NCBI RefSeq assembly: GCF_036199905.1
Contig: NZ_CP108109.1
Location: 6,948,501 to 7,012,500 of the forward strand
Direction: 5' to 3'
Length of the DNA stretch: 64,000 nt
From: Streptomyces sp. NBC_00223
GTDB taxonomy: Bacteria > Actinomycetota > Actinomycetes > Streptomycetales > Streptomycetaceae
Under the pieces are notes generated by a model, which was not told the origin of the DNA, searched no databases, and saw only the letters and a list, made by a program, of their open reading frames with translations. Positions within the stretch are counted from its first letter, which is position 1; each line of letters opens with the position of its first letter. The position numbers and the translations under genes were made by a program. Below are positions 50,694 through 59,700 of this stretch, one piece after another.

Positions 50694-50997
50694 GACGATT
50701 CCTCCGTGCTTCGCTGGGTGGTCGCCGCGCACACCGTCGGCGGCAGACCGCCTCACCCTACACAGGGGCTATACACGCGATGTATAGCGGGGTCGGTGGG
50801 GGCCGAATGACCTTGAGGGGCAAAGGAGTTGACGCACACTCAGACACTTCGGGCGGAACCGGCCGCCGGGCGCCCGATCGGAGGAAGGATCTTCGGCCAA
50901 AACAGAGCGCGACGGGTCCACCTCGGTGTGTACTGGGCAGGGTCCGCCCCCGGGCGGCACCCGACCGTCTCCTCCCTGACCTGCCGAGGCCGATTCG
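50694..50997. other. Divergent regulatory region of the deacetylase and conservon
   Basis: This 304-base gap contains no supported gene. Its one clear feature is the perfect inverted repeat at 50769-50787. Confidence 0.5.
50769..50787. promoter_or_regulatory. 19-bp palindrome, likely operator
   Basis: CTATACA and TGTATAG are perfect 7-bp arms around CGCGA. The core TACACGCGAT (50772-50781) occurs also at 38556-38565 in the padR promoter. It is a candidate shared regulator-binding site. Confidence 0.55.
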
Positions 50998-52431
50998 ATG
51001 ATCGAGATACCGGACCTGGCCCTTGGCGGCCTGGCCGCCGGGACCCTGTCGGCGTTCGTCCTGGGAGGCGGGCTGTGGCGCTCCCGGCTCCACCGGAACC
51101 GGCAGCGTGAGGAGATCGAGGGCCTGCGCTCCCGGCTCGACGACGCCCGTCAGGAGCTCGACGGCAGCCGCCGCGAGGCCGGCCGCACGGCCGAGACGTA
51201 CACCGCCGAAGTGCTCCACCTGGCCGGGCGGCGGATCCCCGCCGAGGCGATCCACGCCGCCCACCCGCATGTCCGGGTGCCCGGCGCGCTCCACCCCGAG
51301 GTGGCCGGAACCGCCTTCGACAACGGGCTCGGCGAGGTGCTCACCGCGGTCCTCGCCGCCATGGCCCAGGAGCGCAAGCGCGTCGACGCCGCCGCGCGGG
51401 CCGGTATGCGCGGCGCCACCCGCGACATCCAGGCGGGCCTGTACCGGCTCCAGGACGTACTGCGCGGACTGCAACAGCGCTACGACGACCCCGAGCTGGC
51501 CCAGACTCTCTTCGCCCTCGACCACGAGAACGAGCAGTCGCTGCGCCGCGCCCAGGTCACCGCCGTGGTCTGCGGCGCCTGGGTGGGCCTGGCCCGCGAG
51601 GAGTCGCATCTGATCGAGGCGGTCACCGGCGGCCAGTCCCGGCTGGTCGGCTACCACCGCGTCCAGGTCAACAACCATCTGGAGCCGGGTACGGCCCTGG
51701 TCTCGCACGCCGTCGAACCGGTCGCGATCATCGTCGCCGAACTCCTCGACAACGCGCTGCGGCACTCCGCGCCCGACACCGACGTCGTGGTCAACCTCGA
51801 ACGCGTCCACCACGGGGTCTCCGTCACCGTGGACGACTCCGGCGTCGGCATGGCCGCCGACGAGCGGGCCTGGGCGCAGCGGATGGTCGCGGGCAAGGAC
51901 CCCATCCTGCTCTCCGAACTCGGCGACCCGCCGCGGATGGGCCTGGCCGCGATCGGCCAGCTCACCCGGCGCTTCGACCTGTCCGTCGACCTCTCCTCGC
52001 CGTCACCGTACGGCGGCGTGCGGGCCGTACTGCTGGTCAGGAACCACCTGCTCAGCCGGATCGACCCCGCCGTACGGCCGCCCGCCGCCAGCACCCCGCG
52101 CTCCACCCGGCCGGCCGCCGGCGCCCCTGCCCAGCAGTCCGACACCGCGCACACCCGCGCGGCCGGCCCCGAGTCCGCGGACGAGCGGCCCGCCGGCACC
52201 CACGTGTCGACGGCGCCCCGCGAGTCACGGCCGGCCGCCACCGAGGACGTACTGCCGCAGCGCCGCCGCCGGGTGCGCACCGCCGCGGACGGCACGGTCG
52301 AGATCACCACCACCCCGGCCGCGGCGCCCGCGCGCAGCCCCGAGGAGGCCGCCGCCGCGCTCGGCGCCCTCCAGTCGGGCACCGCGGCGGCCCGATCCGC
52401 CGCCGACACCGAAGGGAACGACCCGCGATGA
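50998..52431 (+). CDS. Conservon sensor-like ATP-binding protein (CvnA)
   Basis: This 477-residue protein has one N-terminal membrane segment (residues 8-22), a coiled region, and a GHKL ATPase domain with N-box ELLDNALRHSAPDTDV and G1 box DDSGVGM. A long Ala/Pro/Arg-rich tail follows. Conservon CvnA proteins resemble histidine kinases and scaffold a membrane complex with the following three proteins. ATG 50998 opens a tightly overlapping operon. Such operons influence aerial growth and antibiotic production; the homologous rar operon of S. coelicolor is the best known. Confidence 0.93.
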   Translation: MIEIPDLALGGLAAGTLSAFVLGGGLWRSRLHRNRQREEIEGLRSRLDDARQELDGSRREAGRTAETYTAEVLHLAGRRIPAEAIHAAHPHVRVPGALHPEVAGTAFDNGLGEVLTAVLAAMAQERKRVDAAARAGMRGATRDIQAGLYRLQDVLRGLQQRYDDPELAQTLFALDHENEQSLRRAQVTAVVCGAWVGLAREESHLIEAVTGGQSRLVGYHRVQVNNHLEPGTALVSHAVEPVAIIVAELLDNALRHSAPDTDVVVNLERVHHGVSVTVDDSGVGMAADERAWAQRMVAGKDPILLSELGDPPRMGLAAIGQLTRRFDLSVDLSSPSPYGGVRAVLLVRNHLLSRIDPAVRPPAASTPRSTRPAAGAPAQQSDTAHTRAAGPESADERPAGTHVSTAPRESRPAATEDVLPQRRRRVRTAADGTVEITTTPAAAPARSPEEAAAALGALQSGTAAARSAADTEGNDPR

Positions 52432-52850
52432 CCAGCCGCGACACCGGCGACACCGCGTGGGTGCTCGATCCGATCCTGGAGATCCCGCACGTCAGGGCCG
52501 CGGTCCTGCTCACCAGGGACGGACTGGTCGCCGGATACTCCGCGGCGCTGTCCCAGCCCACGGCCGAGCGCACCGCCGCGATCGTCAGCACCGTCCAGGC
52601 CGCCTCCCGTACGGCCGCCGCCGCCTTCGCCGACCGGGCCGACGCCCAGGTCCGCCAGGTCGTCATCGAGTCCGACCACGGCTACATCCTGGTCGCGCCC
52701 ACCGACCACGGCACCTGCGTGGCGGCCTACGGCGACCCCGAGGTACGCCTCGACCTGCTCGCCCACCGGGTCCACTCGCAGGTGGCCAGGCTCGGCGAGA
52801 AGGCGATGACCGCCGCACCCCGCGGCGGAGACGGCGGCACTGCGGTATGA
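52428..52850 (+). CDS. Roadblock/LC7-domain protein (CvnB)
   Basis: This 140-residue protein fits the roadblock/LC7 fold, with VRAAVLLTRDGLVAGYS and a YILVAPTDHGTCVAAYG strand. In conservons it binds CvnC and the GTPase CvnD, probably modulating nucleotide exchange. It overlaps the CvnA stop by four bases and the next start by four. Confidence 0.93.
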   Translation: MTSRDTGDTAWVLDPILEIPHVRAAVLLTRDGLVAGYSAALSQPTAERTAAIVSTVQAASRTAAAAFADRADAQVRQVVIESDHGYILVAPTDHGTCVAAYGDPEVRLDLLAHRVHSQVARLGEKAMTAAPRGGDGGTAV

Positions 52851-53206
52851 CCGGCCGCCGGAGCGGCCGTCCCCTGGTCCCCGCCTATCTGTCCACCGGC
52901 GGGGTGGCGCGGCCGAGCCGCGAGAGCCTGGAGCGCCTGTCGGTGCTCAGCGGCACCGGCGGGGCCGTTCCCGGCGGTCTGCCGGCCGCACAGTACGCGC
53001 TGCTCGACGCCCTCGACGGCGGGTCGCTGACCGTCGTCGAGGCGGCGGCCCTGCTGGAGCTGCCGGTCTCCGCGATCCGCGTCCTGGCCGCCGAACTCAC
53101 CGACCAGGGGCTGGTGGTCGCCCGTCCGCCGGTGCCGGCCGCCGACCTGCCCGACTCCGATCTGCTGAAGAGAGTGGCCGATGGCCTCCGCGCCCTCAAG
53201 CACTAG
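52847..53206 (+). CDS. DUF742 protein (CvnC)
   Basis: This 119-residue protein of the DUF742 family has a winged-helix-like fold with LLDALDGGSLTVVEAAALLELPVSAIRVLAAELTDQGLVV. The conservon order A-B-C-D supports the call. Its last 26 bases overlap the GTPase gene. Confidence 0.92.
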   Translation: MTGRRSGRPLVPAYLSTGGVARPSRESLERLSVLSGTGGAVPGGLPAAQYALLDALDGGSLTVVEAAALLELPVSAIRVLAAELTDQGLVVARPPVPAADLPDSDLLKRVADGLRALKH

Positions 53207-53795
53207 CGGACTGCACCAGCCGGGTACCGGCGGCCCGCATCTGCCGGAAAGCGCCCGCGAACTGGTGAAGATCCTGGTGGCGGGGCCGTTCGGGGTGGGC
53301 AAGACCACGCTGATCGACTCCGTGTCGGAGATCGAGCCCCTGCACACCGAGGAACACCTCTCCGAGGCGTCCCTCGCGGTGGACGACATCGCGGGGATAC
53401 GGGACAAGACCACCACGACGGTCGCGATCGACTTCGGCCGGATCAGCCTGGCCGGCGGGGTCGTGCTCTATCTGTTCGGCACGCCCGGCCAGGAGCGCTT
53501 CCGCTCCCTGTGGGCGGACATCGCCTACGGCGCGCTGGGCGCGCTCGTCCTCGTCGACACCCGCAGGATCGACGACTCCTTCGACGTGCTCGGCCTGGTC
53601 GAGGAGAGCGGGCTGCCGTACGCCGTCGCGCTCAACATCTTCCCGGACGCGCGGGCGTACACCGAGGAGCAGTTGCGCAAGGCGCTCGACCTGGAGCCCG
53701 GTACGCCGATGGTCGCGTGCGACGCGCGCGACGCCAACTCCTCGATCGACGCGCTGCTCGCGCTCGTCCAGCACCTGATCGAGCGCGCGGCGTGA
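53181..53795 (+). CDS. Conservon small GTPase (CvnD)
   Basis: This 204-residue Ras-like GTPase has P-loop GPFGVGKTT, a switch region DKTTTTVAIDFG, the DxxG equivalent in LFGTPGQERF and a VALNIFPDA stretch at the NKxD site, which lacks the usual Lys-Asp pair. It cycles nucleotides within the conservon complex. ATG 53181 lies inside the CvnC gene. Confidence 0.94.
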   Translation: MASAPSSTSGLHQPGTGGPHLPESARELVKILVAGPFGVGKTTLIDSVSEIEPLHTEEHLSEASLAVDDIAGIRDKTTTTVAIDFGRISLAGGVVLYLFGTPGQERFRSLWADIAYGALGALVLVDTRRIDDSFDVLGLVEESGLPYAVALNIFPDARAYTEEQLRKALDLEPGTPMVACDARDANSSIDALLALVQHLIERAA

Positions 53796-53841
53796 GGGCG
53801 TACGGCGGGTGCGTTCCCGCCGGGCGCCGCCGCGCGCGCTC

Positions 53842-53976
53842 TTCCGCCGGGCGTCCGTGCGCCGGGTGTCTGTACGCCGGGCGCCTGTACGCCGGGCGTC
53901 CGTGTGCCGGGTGTCTGTACGCCGGGCGCCTGTACGCCGGGCGTCCGTACGCCCTCCGCCTGTCCGCCGGGCGTCC
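53842..53976 (+). repeat. Nine-copy 15-bp minisatellite
   Basis: Nine head-to-tail 15-bp units of the type GTACGCCGGGCGTCC run between the GTPase and first P450 genes. A higher-order 45-bp block repeats twice (53857-53901 and 53902-53946). If read in frame with the downstream P450 it would code for RRASV-like pentapeptides, but the gene most likely starts at 54058. Confidence 0.9.
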
Positions 53977-54057
53977 GTATCCGATCCACCGCACCGCCAC
54001 CCTCGTCCGTCGGCCGCCCCCCACCGGCTGCTGCCCGTTACCGCCCGGAGCCCCCTG

Positions 54058-55314
54058 GTGAACTCCTCTTCCTCCGCCGCCCCTTACCCCGCTCCCGTCG
54101 AGTCCTTCTCCCTGTCGGCCCCGGTCCGGCTCTGGGAGGAGGGCTTCGCCGCCGACCCGCACCGCTACTACGCGGCGCTCAGGGCCCAGGGCCCGCTCGG
54201 CTGGGCGGAACTCGCGCCCGGCGTCCCCGCGTACGTCGTCACCGACCGGCGCGCCGCGCTCGATCTGCTGCACGACGACGAGACCTGGTCGCACGACCCG
54301 CGCGAGTGGGAGGCCGAGGTCGCCGAGGACTCACCGATCCTCGGCATGATGCGCTGGCGGCCCAACACCCTCTTCGCCGACGGTGTCGCGCACATCCGCT
54401 ACCGCAAGGCCTTCGTCGACGCCTTCGACCTCGTGGAGGCGCACGACCTGCGCGAGCGCGTGCACCGCGCGGTGGACCTGCTGGTCAGCCGGTTCGGTCC
54501 GGCCGGAGAGGCCGATCTGGTGGGCGAGTTCGCCCGTCCGCTGATGTCGCTGGTCTTCAACGACCTCTTCGGCCTGCCCGACAGCGAGAGCGGCCGACTG
54601 GAGGCCGCGCTCGGCAAGATGATGGAGGGCGGCTCCCAAGCCGCCGAGGGCGAGGCCGAGTTCGGCGCCTACGTGCTCGGGCTGATAGCCGCCAAGTCCG
54701 CCGCGCGCGGCCCCGACATCACCAGCTGGCTGCTCGACCACCCGGTGGAACTCACCCCCGAGGAGGTCACCTGGCAGGTCTTCCTCACCCTGGGCGCGGG
54801 CCACGAACCCACCGCCAACCTCGTCTCCAACGCCCTGTCCCGGATCCTCGGCAACCCCGACTTCTACTCCACCCTCACCAGCGGCTCGCGTCCCGTGATG
54901 GACGCCGTCGTCGAGGTGCTGCGCCACGAGACCCCGCTGTCCAACTACGGCATCCACTACGCCCGTGAGTCGCTGACCTTCCACGGCGTGTGGGTGCAGT
55001 CCGCCGTGCCCGTGGTCATCTCCTACGGCGCTCTCGGCCACTTCGCCGAGCAGGAGTTCGGCGACACCCACCACCCCCACGACGCTTCCCATCTGTCCTG
55101 GTCGGCCGGTGAGCACGCGTGTCCGGTCAAGCACCACACGCTGCTCATCGCCACCGAGGCCATCGAACGGCTCACCCAGTGGCTGCCCGACCTGGAGCCG
55201 GTCACCGCCCGCGAACACCTCACCTGGCGGCCGGGCCCCTTCCACCGTTCGCTGACGGCACTGCCCGTCCGTTTCACCCCCCGTACTCCCGACCAGCCAG
55301 GAGAACGCTCATGA
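54058..55314 (+). CDS. Cytochrome P450 of the conservon operon, first copy
   Basis: This 418-residue P450 has the I-helix motif LGAGHEPT, ExxR as EVLR in VVEVLRHETPLSNYG, and the heme Cys near residue 355 in WSAGEHACPVKHH. The heme loop departs from the standard FGxGxHxCxG and the I-helix has Pro-Thr after Glu, features that remind me of CYP157-like conservon P450s. GTG 54058 has GGAG seven bases upstream. It oxidises an unknown substrate and overlaps the next P450 by four bases. Confidence 0.9.
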   Translation: MNSSSSAAPYPAPVESFSLSAPVRLWEEGFAADPHRYYAALRAQGPLGWAELAPGVPAYVVTDRRAALDLLHDDETWSHDPREWEAEVAEDSPILGMMRWRPNTLFADGVAHIRYRKAFVDAFDLVEAHDLRERVHRAVDLLVSRFGPAGEADLVGEFARPLMSLVFNDLFGLPDSESGRLEAALGKMMEGGSQAAEGEAEFGAYVLGLIAAKSAARGPDITSWLLDHPVELTPEEVTWQVFLTLGAGHEPTANLVSNALSRILGNPDFYSTLTSGSRPVMDAVVEVLRHETPLSNYGIHYARESLTFHGVWVQSAVPVVISYGALGHFAEQEFGDTHHPHDASHLSWSAGEHACPVKHHTLLIATEAIERLTQWLPDLEPVTAREHLTWRPGPFHRSLTALPVRFTPRTPDQPGERS

Positions 55315-56546
55315 CCACGTCCACCCGTGTGGCCATCGATCCGTTAGGCAGCGACATCCCCGCGGAGAGCGCCCGGCTGCGCGCGCTCGGTCCGGTGGTG
55401 CCGGTGGAGCTGCCCGGCGCCATCCCCGCCTGGGCGCCCACCGGTTACGACACCCTCAAGTCCCTGCTGCTCGACCCCCGGGTCAGCAAGGACCCGCGGC
55501 TGCACTGGTCGTCGTGGGCCGAGATCGGCGAACACCCCGCCTGGGCCTGGGTGGTGAACTGGGTCGGCGTGGTCAACATGCTCTCCACCTACGGCCCCGA
55601 CCACACCCGGCTGCGCAAACTGGTCGCCCCCAGCTTCACCGCCCGCCGCACCGAGGCCATGCGCCCGCGGGTCGAGGCGATCACCGCCGAACTGCTGGAC
55701 GCGCTGGACACCGCGCGGGCGGCGGCCCCGGGAGAGCCGGTCGACCTGCGGGCCGGGTACGCGTACCCGCTGCCGATGCGGATGATCTGCGAACTGTTCG
55801 GCGTCCCGGACCACTTGGTGGAGTCCACCGGCACCCTGATCGCCGCCGTCATGGACACCTCCGACCCCACCCCGGAGTTCGGCGCGTACGTCCAGCGGCA
55901 GATCGGCACCGTGCTGCCCGCGCTGATCGCGTACCGGACCGAGCACCCCGGCGACGACATGACCACCGAACTCATCCGGGTGCGGGACGAGGACGGCGAC
56001 CGGCTCAGCGACGAGGAACTGCTGTACACCCTGCTGCTGGTGATCGGCGCCGGGTTCGAGACCACGGTCAATCTGATCGGCAACGCGGTGGTCGCGCTGC
56101 TCGAACACCCCGACCAACTGGCCGCCGTACGGGCCGGGAAGGTCGGGTGGGAGGCGGTCATCGAGGAGGTGCTGCGGGTGCGCCCCTCGATCGCCTCGCT
56201 GCCGCTGCGGTTCGCCGTCGAGGACATCACCGTGGAGGGCGTGACCATCCCCGCGGGCGACGCGATCGTCACCACCTTCGCCGCCGCGGGCCTCGACCCG
56301 GCCCACTACGGCCCGGACGCCGGGGAGTTCGACGCGACCCGGATCGCCGACGACCATCTGTCGTTCGGCATCGGCGTGCACCGCTGCATCGGCGCCCCGC
56401 TGGCCCGGATGGAGGCGATCACCGCGCTCCCGGCGATCTTCGACCGTTACCCCGATCTCGCTCTGGCGGTGGCGCCGGAGGAACTGCGCCAGGTGCCGTC
56501 CTTCATCGCCTACGGCTGGCAGGAGATCCCGGTCCGGCTCGGCTAG
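55311..56546 (+). CDS. Cytochrome P450 of the conservon operon, second copy, with TTA codon
   Basis: This 411-residue P450 has canonical motifs: I-helix GAGFETTVN, ExxR in EEVLRVRPSIASLPLRF, and the heme loop FGIGVHRCIGAPLAR with Cys359. It resembles CYP154-type enzymes. The Leu at position 12 is coded by TTA (55344-55346), so translation depends on the rare bldA tRNA in Streptomyces. It is coupled to the first P450 by an ATGA overlap and ends the operon at a strong palindrome. Confidence 0.94.
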   Translation: MTTSTRVAIDPLGSDIPAESARLRALGPVVPVELPGAIPAWAPTGYDTLKSLLLDPRVSKDPRLHWSSWAEIGEHPAWAWVVNWVGVVNMLSTYGPDHTRLRKLVAPSFTARRTEAMRPRVEAITAELLDALDTARAAAPGEPVDLRAGYAYPLPMRMICELFGVPDHLVESTGTLIAAVMDTSDPTPEFGAYVQRQIGTVLPALIAYRTEHPGDDMTTELIRVRDEDGDRLSDEELLYTLLLVIGAGFETTVNLIGNAVVALLEHPDQLAAVRAGKVGWEAVIEEVLRVRPSIASLPLRFAVEDITVEGVTIPAGDAIVTTFAAAGLDPAHYGPDAGEFDATRIADDHLSFGIGVHRCIGAPLARMEAITALPAIFDRYPDLALAVAPEELRQVPSFIAYGWQEIPVRLG

Positions 56547-56563
56547 ACCCGGCGGCGGTACGC

Positions 56564-56587
56564 GCGGGGCCCGCCGGCGGGCCCCGC
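56564..56587 (+). terminator. Palindromic terminator after the conservon operon
   Basis: A 24-bp perfect palindrome (12-bp arms) lies 18 bases after the second P450 stop and before the polyketide synthase. Confidence 0.8.
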
Positions 56588-56740
56588 ACGTATGTCCGGG
56601 CGGCGTGTGCCCGGCGGTGCGGCGACGGCCGTGCGGGGCCCCGGCCCCACCTGGTCTTAAGCGCATGGCAAGAGTGCCTTTAGCCGACTCCCTACGGTCG
56701 AGGAGAGACCAGACACGTCGGCGAGGGGCGATCACACGCG

Positions 56741-59700
56741 ATGACCGGTACCAGCGAAGTCGACAGCACCCGTTTCCCGGACGAGCCCGCGGGCCCCGGC
56801 CGCCGTGCGGGGCGGGAGCCGATCGCGATCGTCGGCATCTCCTGCCGGCTGCCCCAGGCACCGGACCCGGCGGCGTACTGGCGGCTGCTGCGCGACGGCG
56901 TGGACGCGGTCACCCGGGCGCCCGCCGACCGCTGGGACCCCGACGACCCGGCCTTCGCCGACGCCCCCCGCACCGGCGGCTTCATCGAGGGCGCCGACCG
57001 CTTCGACGCCGCCTTCTTCGGCATCAGCGCACGCGAGGCCGACGCCATGGACCCCCAGCAGCGGCTGATGCTGGAGCTGAGCTGGGAGGCGCTGGAGGAC
57101 GCGGGCATCCTCCCCGCCACCCTGCGGGACTCGTCCGCCGGGGTCTTCTTCGGCGCCTGCTCCGGCGACTACGCCACCTTGCTGCACCGGCAGCGCACCG
57201 ACGCCGTCTCCCGGCACGCCTTCACCGGGCTGCACCGCTCGATCATCGCCAACCGGGTGTCGTACGCGCTCGGTTCGCGCGGGCCGAGCCTCCTGGTCGA
57301 CACCGGGCAGTCCTCGTCGCTGGTCGCCGTGCACCTCGCCTGCGAGAGCCTGCGCGGCGGTGAGTCCACGGTCGCGGTGGCCGGCGGGGTGCAGCTCAAC
57401 CTCGCCGCCGAGAGCGCGCTCGGCGTCCAGCGCTTCGGCGCCCTGTCGCCCGACGGCCGCAGCCGCACCTTCGACGCGCGCGCCGACGGCTTCGTACGCG
57501 GCGAGGGCGCGGGCGTGATCGTGCTCAAGCCGCTGTCGGCCGCGCGCGCCGACGGCGACCCGGTGTACGCGGTGATCCTGGGCGGCGCGCTCAACAACGA
57601 CGGCGCCACCGAAGGGCTCACCCGCCCCGGCGAGCAGACCCAGACCGAGGTGATCCGGGCCGCCTACCGGCGGGCCGCCGTCCCCGCCGCCGAGGTGCAG
57701 TACGTCGAACTGCACGGCACCGGCACGGCCGTGGGCGACCCCATCGAGGCCGCCGCGCTCGGAGCCGCCGTGGGAGCGCCGGCCGGCCGGCCCGACGGGC
57801 AGCCGCTGCTGGTCGGATCGGTGAAGACCAACATCGGCCACCTGGAAGGCGCCGCGGGCATCGCGGGCCTGCTCAAGGTGGTGCTGAGCATCGCCCACCG
57901 GCGGATTCCGGCGAGCCTGCACTACGAACAGCCCAACCCCGCCATCGCGTTCGACGCCCTCGGGATCGAAGTCGCCCGCGAGACCACCGACTGGCCGCGC
58001 CCGGACGACCGGCTCGTCGCCGGTGTCTCCTCCTTCGGCGTCGGCGGCACCAACTGCCATCTCGCGCTGGCCGAACCGCCCGCCGAACTCCCCGGCGAAT
58101 CGGGCGGGCCGGCGGCCGGCGAGGGCGATCTGCCCGCGCTCGCCTGGCCGCTGTCCGCCGCCGGAGAGGCCGGCCTGCGCGAACAGGCCGTGAAATTGCG
58201 CGAGTTCGCCCGGACCGGGCCCGAGCCCGCCGCCGTCGGCCGCGCGCTGGCCACCACCCGTACCGCCTTCGCCCACCGGGCCGTCGTCATCGGCCGGGAC
58301 CGGGACGAACTCCTCGACGGACTCGACGCGTTGGCCACCGGACTGCCGTCGGCCGCCGTGGTCAGGGGCGACGGCGGCGCGGGCGGCCGTACGGTCTTCG
58401 TCTTCCCCGGCCAGGGCTCGCAGTGGATCGGCATGGCGGCCGAACTGCTGGACTCCTCCGCCGTCTTCCGCGCCCATATCGCCGCCTGCGAGAAGGCCCT
58501 CGCGCCGCACACCGACTGGTCGTTGACCGAGGTGCTGCGCGACCCGGCCGACTCGGCGCTCGACCGGGTGGACGTGGTGCAGCCCGCGCTCTTCGCCGTG
58601 ATGACCTCGCTGGCCCGGCTGTGGGAGGCGTACGGGGTGCGTCCCACCGCGGTCGTGGGCCACTCGCAGGGCGAGATCGCCGCGGCGTACATCGCGGGCG
58701 CGCTCTCGCTGGAGGACGCCGCCCGGATCGTCGCCCTGCGCAGCCGGGCCATCACCGCCATCGCGGGCCACGGCGGCATGGCCTCCGTGCCGCTGCCCGC
58801 CGCCGAGGTCGAAGCCCGGCTGGCCGCGCTCGGCGGCGCGGTGAGCGTCGCCGCGCTCAACGGCCCCTCGTCCACGGTCGTTTCGGGCGACCGCACGGCG
58901 GTGGCCGCGCTGGTCGCCGCGTACGAGGCCGAGGGCGTGCAGGCCCGTACGGTCAACGTCGACTACGCCTCGCACTCCGCGCACGTCGAGGCCGTCGAGG
59001 ACGAACTCGCCCTGCTGCTCGCCGGAATCACCCCCCGCCGGGCCTCCGTCGCCTTCTACTCGACGGTCACCGGCGGTGTGGTCGACACCGCGACGCTGAA
59101 CGCCGCCTACTGGTACCGCAATCTGCGGCAGACCGTCCGGTTCGAGCCCGTCGTACGGCAGTTGGTCGCCGACGGCCACGGGCTGTTCGTCGAGTCCAGT
59201 CCGCACCCGGTGCTCACGGTCGGCGTCGAGCAGACCGTCGGCGACTCGGCCGCCCATGTCACGGGCACGCTGCGGCGCGGGCACGGCGGTCTGCCGTACT
59301 TCCTCGGCTCGCTCGCCGACGCGCACGCGCACGGCGCCGAGGTGGACTGGGGACGGTGGTTCGGCGCCGGTACGAGCGGGCGGCTGCGGCTGCCGACGTA
59401 CGCCTTCCAGCGGGCCCGCCACTGGTTCCACACGTCGGGCGGGGAACGGGACCGGGCCGAGGGCGGCGCCTCCGGGGCTCCGGCGGCCGCGGCACCCGTG
59501 GCGCCCGCCGTTCAACTCGCTCCCGCAGAGCGGGAGTCCGCGCTGCTCGACGTCGTGCGCGCGGCCGTCGCCGCCGTCGCGGGCGGGCGGCCGGGCGAGG
59601 TCGCCACCGCGAAGACGTTCAAGGATCTCGGGTTCGACTCGGTCGCGGGCGTGGAGCTGCGCAACCGGGTGCGTTCCGCGACGGGACTTTCGGTGGCCGC

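Noticed and set aside
53809..54057. N-terminal extension of the first P450 into the 15-bp minisatellite
   Set aside because: The frame is open, but a ribosome site and GTG at 54058 suit the P450 length better, and the extension would be Arg/Ser/Val repeats with no counterpart in the family.
57299..57313. Loss of the active-site cysteine in the first KS as a sign of a dead domain
   Set aside because: Gln at this position in a first module with AT and ACP is the known KSQ decarboxylase, so it is functional by family knowledge.
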